DNA of 59,636 bases from Shewanellaceae bacterium UBA2521 (GTDB lineage Bacteria; Pseudomonadota; Gammaproteobacteria; Enterobacterales; Shewanellaceae). Each line of letters begins with the position of its first letter. Within the stretch, counting starts at the first letter, position 1. Positions 36,621 to 45,466 of the stretch are shown piece after piece. A model generated the notes under the pieces. The model was not told the DNA's origin and did no database searches. It saw only the letters and a list, made by a program, of their open reading frames with translations. Position numbers and translations under genes: made by a program. Where the stretch lies: assembly GCA_002341165.1 (NCBI GenBank), contig DDNL01000095.1, forward strand, positions 18,686 through 78,321, given 5' to 3'.

Positions 36621-37613
36621 ATGACGCATAGAATAAAGATTTACTTCACTCTTATCCTTTATGCTACTTGCACCTTAGCATTTGCTGCGGAAGACCCCGA
36701 TGATAATATAGATCTCTTCATAGATATACAGCGCAAAAAAGGGCACTCAAAAGATGAGATCAAGGAGTTTCTTAAGCCCGCTAAAAAAAACGAAGCTGTG
36801 CTCAAAGCTATCAGAAAACCCTGGGAAAGGCAGCCTTGGTATAAATATAGAACTATCTTCTTAACCCCTGAGCGTATTCAAGCTGGTGTAAAATTTTGGA
36901 AAAAACACAAGTCAGTCATTCAAAGAGCTGCAAAAACTTATTCTGTTGATGCTGAAATTATTGTCAGTATCATTGGTGTAGAAACTTTTTTTGGTCGCTA
37001 CATGGGTGAGTTTAATATTAGGGACGCCTTATATACCATAGGCATTCACTATCCTCCTCGCTCACGCTACTTTATTAAAGAGCTCAGTTCTTATATGGAG
37101 CTCGCTCATAAAGGACATGTAAACCCTGACACCATGGTAGGATCTTATGCTGGTGCTATGGGTTATGGACAGTTTATGCCTTCATCTTATTTACACTATG
37201 CTGTAGATTTCAACAATGATGGCAAAATTGATTTGAACACCATTGACGATGCTATCGGTAGCGTCGCAAATTATTTTAACAAACATGGTTGGCGCTATAA
37301 AGATCATGTCGTCGTACCAGCAAAAGCTTCTATCTCTGATAACCGCGCAGTGCACCTCTTATGGGGTTCTAACCCTCCACGCTTTACGCTCGGTGATTGG
37401 AAAAAACGAGGAATCGAGCCTGATTCCAAGAAAAAATATAAAGAAAACAAGCTCGCTCTCTTTTTTAAGCTCAAAGAAAGCTTAAAAGACCAAAAATACT
37501 GGCTTGGATTCCATAACTTTTATGTCATTTCACGCTATAATCACAGCCAACTTTATTCTATGGCGGCTTATCTACTTAGCCAAGAAATCAAGAAGGCTTT
37601 TTATAAACAATGA
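36621..37613 (+). CDS. mltB: Membrane-bound lytic transglycosylase MltB
   Basis: 330 residues with a cleavable Sec signal (ending TLAFA-AE), no lipobox cysteine, so probably periplasmic rather than lipid-anchored. Family motifs: SIIGVETFFGRYMG with catalytic Glu121, and GSYAGAMGYGQFMPSSYLHYAVDFNNDGKIDL. Cleaves glycan strands of peptidoglycan to 1,6-anhydro ends. Overlaps rlpA by four bases. Pseudomonas has the same rodA-mltB-rlpA-dacA order. Confidence 0.93.
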   Translation: MTHRIKIYFTLILYATCTLAFAAEDPDDNIDLFIDIQRKKGHSKDEIKEFLKPAKKNEAVLKAIRKPWERQPWYKYRTIFLTPERIQAGVKFWKKHKSVIQRAAKTYSVDAEIIVSIIGVETFFGRYMGEFNIRDALYTIGIHYPPRSRYFIKELSSYMELAHKGHVNPDTMVGSYAGAMGYGQFMPSSYLHYAVDFNNDGKIDLNTIDDAIGSVANYFNKHGWRYKDHVVVPAKASISDNRAVHLLWGSNPPRFTLGDWKKRGIEPDSKKKYKENKLALFFKLKESLKDQKYWLGFHNFYVISRYNHSQLYSMAAYLLSQEIKKAFYKQ

Positions 37614-38383
37614 GTAAGCTTCACATTTTATCTTTTTTCTACTTAATACTCTGGTTAAGTGGATGCACTGCAACATCACGATACGAATTAGAAGACGATG
37701 CACATCCACAGATACATCCCGATTTAACACATATTAAACCTCTCATTCCTCAGTATGAGCCTTTAAGCTATCGAGGTAATAAAGCGTATTCAGTAAGAGG
37801 CCTGTCTTATCAAGTGCAAACCACTGTAAGTCAGTTCAGCCAAACAGGACGTGCATCTTGGTACGGCAAAAAATTTCATGGTCATGAAACCTCTAACGGT
37901 GAAATTTATGATATGTATACCTTATCTGCAGCGCATAAAACTTTACCCCTTCCCTGTTATGTCAAAGTTGAAAATCTAGACAACGGCAAAGAACTTATTG
38001 TACGCGTGAATGATAGAGGGCCTTTTCATGAAGGTCGCATTATTGATTTATCTTACGCCGCAGCTCGAAAGCTCGGAGTGTATCAAACGGGTACAGCAGA
38101 GGTTAAAATCACCTTAATCCGTCCTGATCCCGAATCTCTACATCAAGGACACCTCTATATTCAAGTTGCTGCAAGTCAAAATAGAGAACAAATTCAAAAG
38201 CTTGGAAACACATTAAGCTCTACAATCCAAAAAACATATCGTCTGATCACTCAAGGTAAAATGATTAAACTTCAATTTGGGCCTTTCAAAACCGAAGAAC
38301 AAATCTTAGCACCTTTGAACAAAATAAAATCACTCGGATACGAAAAAAGCTATATAACTTATGATATGATGCAAAAATCATGA
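37610..38383 (+). CDS. rlpA: Septal lipoprotein RlpA (DPBB plus SPOR)
   Basis: 257 residues. Lipobox LSGC near residue 19. Double-psi beta-barrel with GRASWYGKKFHGHETSNGEIYDM and VRVNDRGPFHEGRIIDLSYAAARKLG, including the conserved catalytic-type Asp and His region, then a C-terminal SPOR domain (YIQVAASQNREQIQKL ... LQFGPFKTEEQ) that binds denuded glycans at the septum. In Pseudomonas RlpA is a lytic transglycosylase for such glycans. Confidence 0.93.
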   Translation: MSKLHILSFFYLILWLSGCTATSRYELEDDAHPQIHPDLTHIKPLIPQYEPLSYRGNKAYSVRGLSYQVQTTVSQFSQTGRASWYGKKFHGHETSNGEIYDMYTLSAAHKTLPLPCYVKVENLDNGKELIVRVNDRGPFHEGRIIDLSYAAARKLGVYQTGTAEVKITLIRPDPESLHQGHLYIQVAASQNREQIQKLGNTLSSTIQKTYRLITQGKMIKLQFGPFKTEEQILAPLNKIKSLGYEKSYITYDMMQKS

Positions 38384-38456
38384 TTACGCATAGACACATT
38401 AAACTCCGCTCTCATGAGTCTATGTTAAAATAAACAAAGAAATATTTTTATACACT

Positions 38457-39647
38457 ATGAATACGAGAACTATGACATCTCTACTTAATCGTTTGACTAC
38501 GCTCTGTTTGCTTTGTACTAGCCTTGCTACTTTTTCTACGCAAGCATCTGTACATATTACACCACAAGCACCCTCTGTTGACGCAAAAGCTTTTGTCTTA
38601 ATGGATTACAGCTCAGGTCGTATCTTAGCGCAATCTCATGCAAACGAACGCTTACTACCAGCAAGCCTCACAAAGATGATGACAAGCTACGTGATAGGAC
38701 AAGAGTTAAAGCTCGGTAATATTAAAAATAATGACTTGGTCACTGTATCAAACAAAGCTTGGGCAAAAAACTTTCCCGGCTCCTCAAAAATGTTCATCGA
38801 GGTAGGAAAACAAGTCAAGGTTGATGAACTCAATCACGGCATTATTGTACAATCGGGCAATGATGCGTGTGTTGCTATGGCAGAATATATAGCAGGTAGC
38901 GAAGAAGGCTTTGTCTCCATGATGAATACCTGGGCTAAACAAATAGGTATGGACAACTCCCACTTTATCAATAGTCATGGCCTTGATACAACCGATCACT
39001 ATACTACAGCCCATGATATGGCAATTCTAGCACGCTCGTTGATCCGCGATGTGCCCGATGAATATTCTATTTATGCACAAAAAAGTTTTACTTACAATGG
39101 CATTAAACAATATAACCGTAACTCATTGTTGTGGGACACACATCTTGACGTAGATGGTATAAAAACAGGTCATACTAAAGGCGCAGGCTACAGTTTAGTG
39201 ACCTCAAGTATCAAAGAAAATATGCGCTTAATTGCTGTAGTGATGGGCGCTAAAAGCGAAGCTGCGCGCGCCAGAGAAAATAAAAAACTACTCAAATATG
39301 GCTTTCGTTACTATGAAAGCGTCATTCCTTATAAAGCAGGAGATGTCTTTTCCGAACCTCGACTTTGGTATGGTACACAAAATACAGTCAAACTTGGAGT
39401 AAACCAAGACACACCTTTTAGCATTGCTCAAGGACAAGCTAAGCATCTAAAAACTCATTTCGAGTTAAATGAAGAACTTAAAGCACCTATTAAAAAAGGC
39501 CAAGTTGTAGGACTTATTCATTTTGAACTACATGGTCAAGAAATCGCACAATTTCCTCTTGTTGCATTAGAAGAAGTCAATGAAGGCCACATCTTCACAA
39601 AGTTAATGCACTATATCTTGCAACTCTTTGAAAAAATATCAGCATAA
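38457..39647 (+). CDS. dacA: D-alanyl-D-alanine carboxypeptidase (PBP5/6 type)
   Basis: 396 residues. Signal peptide ends near TQA; active Ser70 in S-L-T-K (PASLTKMM), SGN at 133-135, and the KTG box in DGIKTGHTKGAGY. A C-terminal beta domain and an amphipathic end helix (MHYILQLFEKISA) serve as membrane anchor. Removes the terminal D-Ala from peptidoglycan pentapeptides. Followed by a clear terminator. Confidence 0.95.
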   Translation: MNTRTMTSLLNRLTTLCLLCTSLATFSTQASVHITPQAPSVDAKAFVLMDYSSGRILAQSHANERLLPASLTKMMTSYVIGQELKLGNIKNNDLVTVSNKAWAKNFPGSSKMFIEVGKQVKVDELNHGIIVQSGNDACVAMAEYIAGSEEGFVSMMNTWAKQIGMDNSHFINSHGLDTTDHYTTAHDMAILARSLIRDVPDEYSIYAQKSFTYNGIKQYNRNSLLWDTHLDVDGIKTGHTKGAGYSLVTSSIKENMRLIAVVMGAKSEAARARENKKLLKYGFRYYESVIPYKAGDVFSEPRLWYGTQNTVKLGVNQDTPFSIAQGQAKHLKTHFELNEELKAPIKKGQVVGLIHFELHGQEIAQFPLVALEEVNEGHIFTKLMHYILQLFEKISA

Positions 39648-39660
39648 TTATATAGCTGTG

Positions 39661-39690
39661 AAGCCTATCGTTTTAGATAGGCTTGATCCC
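39661..39690 (+). terminator. dacA terminator
   Basis: Nine-base stem AAGCCTATC (39661-39669) / GATAGGCTT (39676-39684) with a GTTTTA loop, then GATCCCTTT. Directly ahead of the ybeD promoter. Confidence 0.7.
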
Positions 39691-39718
39691 TTTGAAATTC
39701 AACGCATTATGGTATAAT
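39691..39718 (+). promoter_or_regulatory. Candidate promoter of ybeD-lipB-lipA
   Basis: Consensus -10 TATAAT at 39713-39718 with TTTGAA/TTGAAA around 39691-39697 as -35 (spacing 15-16). Follows the dacA terminator, so the lipoate genes have their own transcript. Confidence 0.6.
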
Positions 39719-39789
39719 TACTGCAACTTAAAAAGATAGTACTTTATGTTAGTTCATAAAGTCATTGGTTTCTCTTGAGCTGGATAAAT

Positions 39790-40056
39790 ATGTTAGATAC
39801 AAAGTTTGATGAATTACTTGAGTTCCCTTGTCAATTCCCGTTTAAAATTATTGGCACGTATGATGCGACACTTACAGATCGTATTATGGATGTTGCCCAA
39901 AAGCTCGCACCTGGAACTTATAAACCAACAACAAAGCAATCAAGCAAAGGAACTTACAATTCCATTACATTGCGCATAGAAGTCACCAGTAAAGAGCACT
40001 TAGAGTCTCTTTACAGTGCTTTTGCGCAAGTAGATGGCGTAAAGCGTGTACTTTAA
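39790..40056 (+). CDS. ybeD: YbeD family protein (DUF493)
   Basis: 88 residues from the ATG at 39790; the frame reaches a TTG five codons earlier. Family text LLEFPCQFPFKIIG and LRIEVTSKEHLESLYSAFAQVDGVKRVL matches E. coli YbeD, an ACT-like fold of unknown role. Always near lipB, as here. Confidence 0.92.
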   Translation: MLDTKFDELLEFPCQFPFKIIGTYDATLTDRIMDVAQKLAPGTYKPTTKQSSKGTYNSITLRIEVTSKEHLESLYSAFAQVDGVKRVL

Positions 40057-40112
40057 ACAAAGCCAAAACACATACTCATGATAGAGATAATCATACCTAC
40101 AGGAAATATGTT

Positions 40113-40769
40113 GTGTCGGACACTGATTTAATCATAAAGCACCTAGGCTGCCAACCTTATAAAGCCGTATGGCAGGCCATGCAAGATTTTACCGAAACAA
40201 GGCAAGATGAGATTGATCAGCTTTGGGTTGTTGAGCACCCGCCTGTTTTTACACAAGGACTTGCGGGTAAGGCTGAGCATATTTTAAACCCTCAAGATAT
40301 TCCTGTTATACAAGTCGATAGAGGTGGCCAAGTTACTTATCATGGACCTGGGCAACTTGTACTTTACCCTTTAATTCATCTTAAACGTGCCAAACTCGGT
40401 ATACGCCAGTTAGTGACAGCACTCGAGGAAAGCGTCATAGATATGCTCAAGCACTATGATATTAATGCACATGCTCGTAAAGACGCACCTGGCGTCTACG
40501 TGGGTGAAGCCAAAATAGCTTCTCTAGGACTGAGAATTCGTAAAGGATCATCTTTTCATGGCTTATCCTTAAACGTGAATATGGATCTAGGTCCTTTTCA
40601 ACAAATTAATCCTTGCGGCTATGCTAATATGACCATAACACAATGCATCGATCAACAAGGGCCTCAAACCGTAAACGAGGCCGTACAGACTCTTTTACCC
40701 ATATTTTGTCACAAGATAGGTAAAATGAATACAATTTCAACTTTAGATGGAATCCAATGTCAGCCATGA
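40113..40769 (+). CDS. lipB: Octanoyltransferase LipB
   Basis: 218 residues from a GTG start at 40113 with AGGAAA upstream (E. coli lipB also uses a non-ATG start). Moves octanoyl from ACP to lipoyl domains. Motifs RGGQVTYHGPGQLVLYP, the catalytic Lys in GEAKIASLGLRI, and the acyl-accepting Cys in NPCGYANMTITQ. Overlaps lipA by 13 bases. Confidence 0.94.
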   Translation: MSDTDLIIKHLGCQPYKAVWQAMQDFTETRQDEIDQLWVVEHPPVFTQGLAGKAEHILNPQDIPVIQVDRGGQVTYHGPGQLVLYPLIHLKRAKLGIRQLVTALEESVIDMLKHYDINAHARKDAPGVYVGEAKIASLGLRIRKGSSFHGLSLNVNMDLGPFQQINPCGYANMTITQCIDQQGPQTVNEAVQTLLPIFCHKIGKMNTISTLDGIQCQP

Positions 40770-41731
40770 ATAGACCAGAAAGACTCAAAGCAGGCGTGAA
40801 GCTCCGTGATGCAGATAAAGTATCTCGCATTCCAATCAAAGTGGTGCCTACAGAACGAGAAGATATGCTTAAGAAGCCCAAGTGGCTAAAAATCAAACTT
40901 CCTCAATCTACACAAAAAATTGAAGATATTAAGCAAGCTATGCGGAAACATGGGTTACATTCTGTCTGTGAAGAAGCAAGCTGTCCCAATTTATCTGAAT
41001 GTTTCTCACATGGCACAGCAACATTTATGATCCTAGGTGCTATTTGCACAAGGCGCTGCCCTTTTTGTGATGTGGCACATGGCCGACCTTTAAAGCCAGA
41101 TGAAAACGAACCTAAGAAACTCGCGATGACAATTCGTGATATGAAGCTCAAGTATGTCGTCATTACATCTGTTGATCGTGATGATCTGCGCGATGGTGGT
41201 GCTCAGCACTTTTCCGACTGTATACGCGAAATACGCTTATATAATCCCGAAATCAAAATAGAGATTCTTGTCCCTGATTTTCGAGGTCGTGTTGATAAAG
41301 CGCTCGAGATTCTTGCAACACATCCACCTGATGTTTTCAATCATAACTTAGAAACCGCACCTAAGCATTATCGCAGAGCACGCCCAGGTGCTAACTATAC
41401 ATGGTCTTTAGAGTTGTTACGCAAATTTAAAGAGCAGCACCCTCATATTCCAACGAAATCAGGCTTGATGCTGGGTTTAGGCGAAACGAACGAAGAGATT
41501 ATGGATGTACTCAAGGATTTGCGCGCGCACAAGGTAAATATGCTCACATTAGGCCAATATTTACAGCCTTCTAAATATCACTTGAAAGTAGAGCGCTACG
41601 TTCCACCTGAAGAGTTTGAACAATTTAAAACGGCCGCTGAAGAGCTCGGATTTACCCATGCTGCATGCGGACCTCTAGTTCGTTCAAGCTATCATGCAGA
41701 TCTGCAAGCCAAAGGCGAGGAAGTCAAGTAA
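40757..41731 (+). CDS. lipA: Lipoyl synthase
   Basis: 324 residues. Radical SAM enzyme that inserts two sulfurs into octanoyl groups. Auxiliary cluster cysteines in CEEASCPNLSECF and the radical SAM triad in CTRRCPFC; C-terminal GPLVRSSYHAD. Its sacrificial auxiliary cluster is rebuilt by NfuA in E. coli; nfuA is at 20.8 kb. Confidence 0.97.
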   Translation: MSAMNRPERLKAGVKLRDADKVSRIPIKVVPTEREDMLKKPKWLKIKLPQSTQKIEDIKQAMRKHGLHSVCEEASCPNLSECFSHGTATFMILGAICTRRCPFCDVAHGRPLKPDENEPKKLAMTIRDMKLKYVVITSVDRDDLRDGGAQHFSDCIREIRLYNPEIKIEILVPDFRGRVDKALEILATHPPDVFNHNLETAPKHYRRARPGANYTWSLELLRKFKEQHPHIPTKSGLMLGLGETNEEIMDVLKDLRAHKVNMLTLGQYLQPSKYHLKVERYVPPEEFEQFKTAAEELGFTHAACGPLVRSSYHADLQAKGEEVK

Positions 41732-41740
41732 AATAGATGT

Positions 41741-41772
41741 AAGGCGTGCGCTTAAAATGCATGCCTTTGCTT
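41741..41772. terminator. lipA/rimI convergent terminator
   Basis: AAGGCGTGC (41741-41749) pairs with GCATGCCTT (41759-41767), one G-U pair, loop of nine; followed by TTGCTTG. Lies between the converging lipA and rimI. Confidence 0.6.
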
Positions 41773-41803
41773 GAGGTTGGTCGATACGAAAAAGATTTTT
41801 AAC

Positions 41804-42262
41804 TTAAGTATTTAAAGATGCAACCATCAGCACGGCATCTTCTCTTGACTTTTTATGGGGCTGTGTATAGTAATTCTTACGCACACCTACCTTCTCAAAA
41901 CCTAACTGAGTATATAAACTTTGAGCACGGCAATTAGAAGCCCTCACTTCAAGAAAACACTGCCTTATACCTTGATCATGCATCGCTGAGACAAAATGCT
42001 GCAACAAAATGCGTCCACAACCTTGACGTTGATATGCGGGATCAACACATAAATTAAGCAAACTCACTTCATCTAAAATAATGTGCGCAATGAGATAACC
42101 CATAAGCTGCTGCTCACGGAAAATACCTAGTATAAGATGTTCAGGGGAAAAGCAGTCTTTTATCAAGGATAAAGACCAAGGATTGCGATGTGCTGCCTGC
42201 TCAATGATGAACATAGACTCCAAAGCACATGGATGCAGGGTTTTAACACTAATACGACTCAT
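41804..42262 (-). CDS. rimI: Ribosomal protein bS18 N-acetyltransferase RimI
   Basis: 152 residues, GNAT fold. Acetyl-CoA loop VDPAYQRQGCGRILLQHFV, then FLEVRASNCRAQSLYTQLGFEKVGVRKNYY, which is the RimI signature. Acetylates the N-terminal Ala of S18. Usually near tsaB/tsaD partners; none here. Confidence 0.92.
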   Translation of the reverse strand: MSRISVKTLHPCALESMFIIEQAAHRNPWSLSLIKDCFSPEHLILGIFREQQLMGYLIAHIILDEVSLLNLCVDPAYQRQGCGRILLQHFVSAMHDQGIRQCFLEVRASNCRAQSLYTQLGFEKVGVRKNYYTQPHKKSREDAVLMVASLNT

Positions 42263-42332
42263 TGGGACTCAATACGTCAACAACGCCACTTTTGTCGGTT
42301 TAAAGCTTCCTGCTTACTGAAAGCTCAAGAAT

Positions 42333-42362
42333 GAAGAGCTCGACACTAAAGAAGAGCTCTTC
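42333..42362 (-). terminator. Hairpin after the cold-shock gene
   Basis: Nine-base perfect arms GAAGAGCTC (42333-42341) / GAGCTCTTC (42354-42362). Located just downstream of the csp stop on the minus strand, before rimI. The following T stretch is short. Confidence 0.5.
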
Positions 42363-42369
42363 ACCTTAT

Positions 42370-42579
42370 TTAGATAAGGTTTACATTTTGCGCTTGAGGA
42401 CCTTTAGGGCCTTGCTCAACAACTAAACTTACCGTTTGACCTTCATGCAAAGTGCGACGCCCTTGAGCGTTAATTGCACGATAATGCACGAATACATCAC
42501 TACCACTTTCTAGCTTAATAAATCCAAAACCTTTTTCATCATTAAACCACTTTACTGTACCTGTCACTTGATTCGACAT
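42370..42579 (-). CDS. Cold-shock-domain protein
   Basis: 69 residues from the ATG at 42579, giving the standard start MSNQVTGTVKWFNDEKGFGF. RNP1 (KGFGFIKL) and RNP2 (DVFVHYRAI, with Tyr in place of the usual Phe/Ser) motifs are present. Single-stranded RNA/DNA chaperone. The frame is open upstream but that part is the 5' leader. Which paralogue (CspA, CspD, CspE) cannot be told. Confidence 0.93.
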   Translation of the reverse strand: MSNQVTGTVKWFNDEKGFGFIKLESGSDVFVHYRAINAQGRRTLHEGQTVSLVVEQGPKGPQAQNVNLI

Positions 42580-42648
42580 AGCTTTACTCTTTAATCCTAA
42601 AAATAATCTACGAAAAACAGCCTTTCTGCTTTTCTCATCCAATACTAT

Positions 42649-42677
42649 AGCATATAGGCTATTTAAAGCGGTAACAA
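42649..42677 (-). promoter_or_regulatory. Promoter of the cold-shock gene
   Basis: On the minus strand, TTGTTA (complement of 42672-42677) and TATGCT (complement of 42649-42654) with exactly 17 bases between. Predicted start near 42642 gives a leader of about 60 bases, shorter than the long cspA leader of E. coli. Confidence 0.55.
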
Positions 42678-42726
42678 TAGCGTAAAAAACCCTCTAATTT
42701 GTGTTACTTTCTGCATTTTTTTCGGC

Positions 42727-44844
42727 TTAATCTTCCACTTGGTGTATTTTATTCAAATAACCACCCTTTTTCAGTACATTTCTGATATCGACAACGTCTT
42801 TTTCAGATACCGTTTCATCGCGACCACCCAAGTACTTTCTAACAAAAGTCATCAGCTTAGCTATCACTTCGTCATTGATCACGCCATCAAAACTACTCAT
42901 CGGCATAAAGACAGCTCCTTCATCTCGATAGTCAGGTTCCAGCCCTCGAATAGAAATGGCAATCGTATTAAAGGGTGAGCTATGCATAATCACACCATTA
43001 CCTAATAAAGCGGGAGCGATACCTTCACGCCCTTTACCATCAGGACCATGACAAGCTGCACAGGTGTATTGGAATACAGCATATGAAGGATCTTTCTGAG
43101 CCTCTGCGGTGAAGCCTTTAGGCTCAAGAGGAACAATGTTAGGATCGAGCTCATTGTATTCGTCGCCCTCAAGCAAATAGACAGAAATAGCCTCAATGTC
43201 TTCTCGTGTCATCTTCGAGAGACTGTGCTCGACCACTTCAGCCATACCGCCAAAAGGCGTTCCTTTAGCTGACTTACCCGTATGCAGATAATCAGTCATA
43301 ATATCAACAGTCCAACCTGCAAGTCTTAACTCATTTGCTGTGATATTGAGTGCATTCCAACCATCAATATAATTACCTTGGAATACTTTTTTCCTATCTA
43401 AAGCTTGAGCGATATTACGTGGAGTGTGACACTCCCAACAATGACCAAAGCCTCGCACGAGATACTTACCGCGCCTCCATTTCTCAGAGCGACTTTCATC
43501 ATATTCAAGCTCACCTCGATCGAGGAATAAAAAGTTCCACCCCATAAGGCCTAATCGAATATTAGCAGGAAACATCATTTTGTTGCTTCGATTAGGTTTT
43601 GATACAGGGGGAAGACTTCGAGACCATTCCCAAAGAGCGCGCATGTCTTCGTCCGTTAAATAAGTGTATGACGTAAAAGGCATCGCAGGATAAAGCCATC
43701 TACTCCATAAGCTCTTATTATTGTATCCTCGGCGTATTGCGCTATCGAAATCTTCATAAGTGTAACTACCGATACCTTCTTCAACATGCGTTGAGATATT
43801 TGTCGCGTAAATCGTTCCAAATGGTGTTAAGAAAGGTAGCCCACCACCCCATGGTTCACCATTGTGTGAGATATGACATGCAACACAATCGCCCGCAGCC
43901 GCAAGATATGTTCCTTTTTCCACCAACTCTGGATCAAGTTTACCTAAACGTTGCGCCTCTTCTTTACGTAAATGCGCAAGATAAGCACCGAGTGCAAAAA
44001 CTTCTTCTTCTTTCAAGTGATCAAAAGCAGGCATGACGTTACTCAAACCATTTTTAACGGTATGTTTAACATCTTTACGATCACCACCATGCAGCCAATA
44101 CTTATCTTTTAGGCTAGGAATGCCTCGGCTACGATCTGCATCACCCGCTAAGTTATGGCAATCGGTACAATGCTTTGCGTAAACTTTACTTCCCAAGAAC
44201 TTTTCTGTATTAGAAGCTGCGACATAACGATGTTTATCAAGAGAAATCACATAAGTTGCAACTTGAGAAATTTCTTCTTTTGTTAAAACCTCTTCCCAAC
44301 CAGCCATCACACCATGACGACCTTGAATGATGGAAGCTAAGACATTTGCATCATCATTGCCATACAAAGACTCTTCATCATTGAGTGCTGGATAATGCCT
44401 TTGGCCTCGACCCGCCGTACGGTGACAAGCAATACAGTGTGTTTCATATAAGCGTCCACCAGCATCAACAATATCTTTGTATTGAGTCAAACCACCTAAG
44501 CCTTTCACTCCATTCTCTGCAAAGGCAGCATCAACTTGTTCTTTTAAACTCACTTCATGTTCAAGCACACGCGATTCTGGCGTCCATCTTGTCAGACCTG
44601 GCCAACTGCCAAATCCAGGATAAAAAACTAGATAAAACATAGAAATAATTAATGCAACAGCATAAGCATAAAACATGATCTGTGGTGCTGGAGCATCTCG
44701 CTCCTCAATGCCATCAAATTCACCTACAACTTTATCAGGGTCACCTTTATCATTGATACGCCAATAGTAATAAATCACACCAAACATAAAAGCGAGGCAA
44801 AATAAAGAAAGCAATGCTGACCAAACGCTCCAAAAGGTACTCAT
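42727..44844 (-). CDS. ccoP: Pentaheme CcoP fusion: cbb3 oxidase subunit III plus AdhB-like triheme cytochrome c
   Basis: 705 residues, more than twice a normal CcoP (about 300). The N-terminal part is a regular CcoP: membrane helices at about 8-28 and 55-74, then two CxxCH sites at 137-141 (CIACH) and 226-230 (CTDCH). It runs without a break into a triheme part with CVACH (320-324), CWECH (469-473) and CAACH (595-599). The text around these (GTYLAAAGDCVACH, GGLPFLTPFGTIYATNIS, FGHCWECHTPRN) is that of the cytochrome c subunit of alcohol or gluconate dehydrogenases. Last gene of the operon, three bases after ccoO. The fusion may carry electrons from periplasmic donors straight to CcoN. Neisserial CcoP has a third heme; five is unusual. 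Confidence 0.93.
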   Translation of the reverse strand: MSTFWSVWSALLSLFCLAFMFGVIYYYWRINDKGDPDKVVGEFDGIEERDAPAPQIMFYAYAVALIISMFYLVFYPGFGSWPGLTRWTPESRVLEHEVSLKEQVDAAFAENGVKGLGGLTQYKDIVDAGGRLYETHCIACHRTAGRGQRHYPALNDEESLYGNDDANVLASIIQGRHGVMAGWEEVLTKEEISQVATYVISLDKHRYVAASNTEKFLGSKVYAKHCTDCHNLAGDADRSRGIPSLKDKYWLHGGDRKDVKHTVKNGLSNVMPAFDHLKEEEVFALGAYLAHLRKEEAQRLGKLDPELVEKGTYLAAAGDCVACHISHNGEPWGGGLPFLTPFGTIYATNISTHVEEGIGSYTYEDFDSAIRRGYNNKSLWSRWLYPAMPFTSYTYLTDEDMRALWEWSRSLPPVSKPNRSNKMMFPANIRLGLMGWNFLFLDRGELEYDESRSEKWRRGKYLVRGFGHCWECHTPRNIAQALDRKKVFQGNYIDGWNALNITANELRLAGWTVDIMTDYLHTGKSAKGTPFGGMAEVVEHSLSKMTREDIEAISVYLLEGDEYNELDPNIVPLEPKGFTAEAQKDPSYAVFQYTCAACHGPDGKGREGIAPALLGNGVIMHSSPFNTIAISIRGLEPDYRDEGAVFMPMSSFDGVINDEVIAKLMTFVRKYLGGRDETVSEKDVVDIRNVLKKGGYLNKIHQVED

Positions 44845-44847
44845 GCT

Positions 44848-45465
44848 TTACTCCTCCAACTTCTTTGGCGGTGGTTTCAAGCTCTGCAAATAAGCAATTA
44901 AAGCTGCACCCTCTGTACGGTCTTTAACTTCAAATTTAGCCTGTGATATATGTGTATCTGTATAAGGTACACCTAAGCGACGTAAGGTAAGCATTTTATC
45001 TACAACATCATCAGGTTCAATATACTGCTTAAATATCCAAGGATAAGCTGGCATGGTCGAGCGCGCGATCATCCGCTGAGGATTTTTCAAGTGATGTTCA
45101 TGCCAAAGGTCTGAATACTTTAAGCCTATATTAGACAAGTCAGGCCCCGTTCTTTTACTTCCCCAAAGGTGAGTAAACTCATAGACATCATCTTCAAGTT
45201 GGGTCGGCGCACCATAACGCAGTATATCTTCTTCAATAGGACGCACCATTTGTGTATGACAGTAAGAACATCCTTCACGAATATAGATATCGCGACCTGC
45301 TAACTCTAAACCGCTGTATATCTTTGCATTCGAATGCATCTTAATTTCATCTTGCATGAAAAGATGTGGAAAAACCCAAACAAAGAAAGAGACTAAAGCC
45401 GCAAAAATACAAGATATACATAAGGTCACGACCGAGACAGTAAAGTTTGGTATTTTATCTAACAT
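44848..45465 (-). CDS. ccoO: cbb3 cytochrome oxidase subunit II
   Basis: 205 residues from the ATG at 45465, with GGGAGG nine bases upstream; the start lies directly at the ccoN stop (TGATATG). One N-terminal helix (TLCISCIFAALVSFFVWVF) and a monoheme c domain with REGCSYCHTQMVRPI, the CcoO signature, and PDLSNIGLKYSDLWHEHHL. Passes electrons from CcoP to CcoN. Confidence 0.95.
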   Translation of the reverse strand: MLDKIPNFTVSVVTLCISCIFAALVSFFVWVFPHLFMQDEIKMHSNAKIYSGLELAGRDIYIREGCSYCHTQMVRPIEEDILRYGAPTQLEDDVYEFTHLWGSKRTGPDLSNIGLKYSDLWHEHHLKNPQRMIARSTMPAYPWIFKQYIEPDDVVDKMLTLRRLGVPYTDTHISQAKFEVKDRTEGAALIAYLQSLKPPPKKLEE

Positions 45466-45466
45466 A

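Noticed and set aside
38384..38456. Terminator between rlpA and dacA
   Set aside because: CATAGAC/GTCTATG arms exist but the loop is over 20 bases and there is no T-run.
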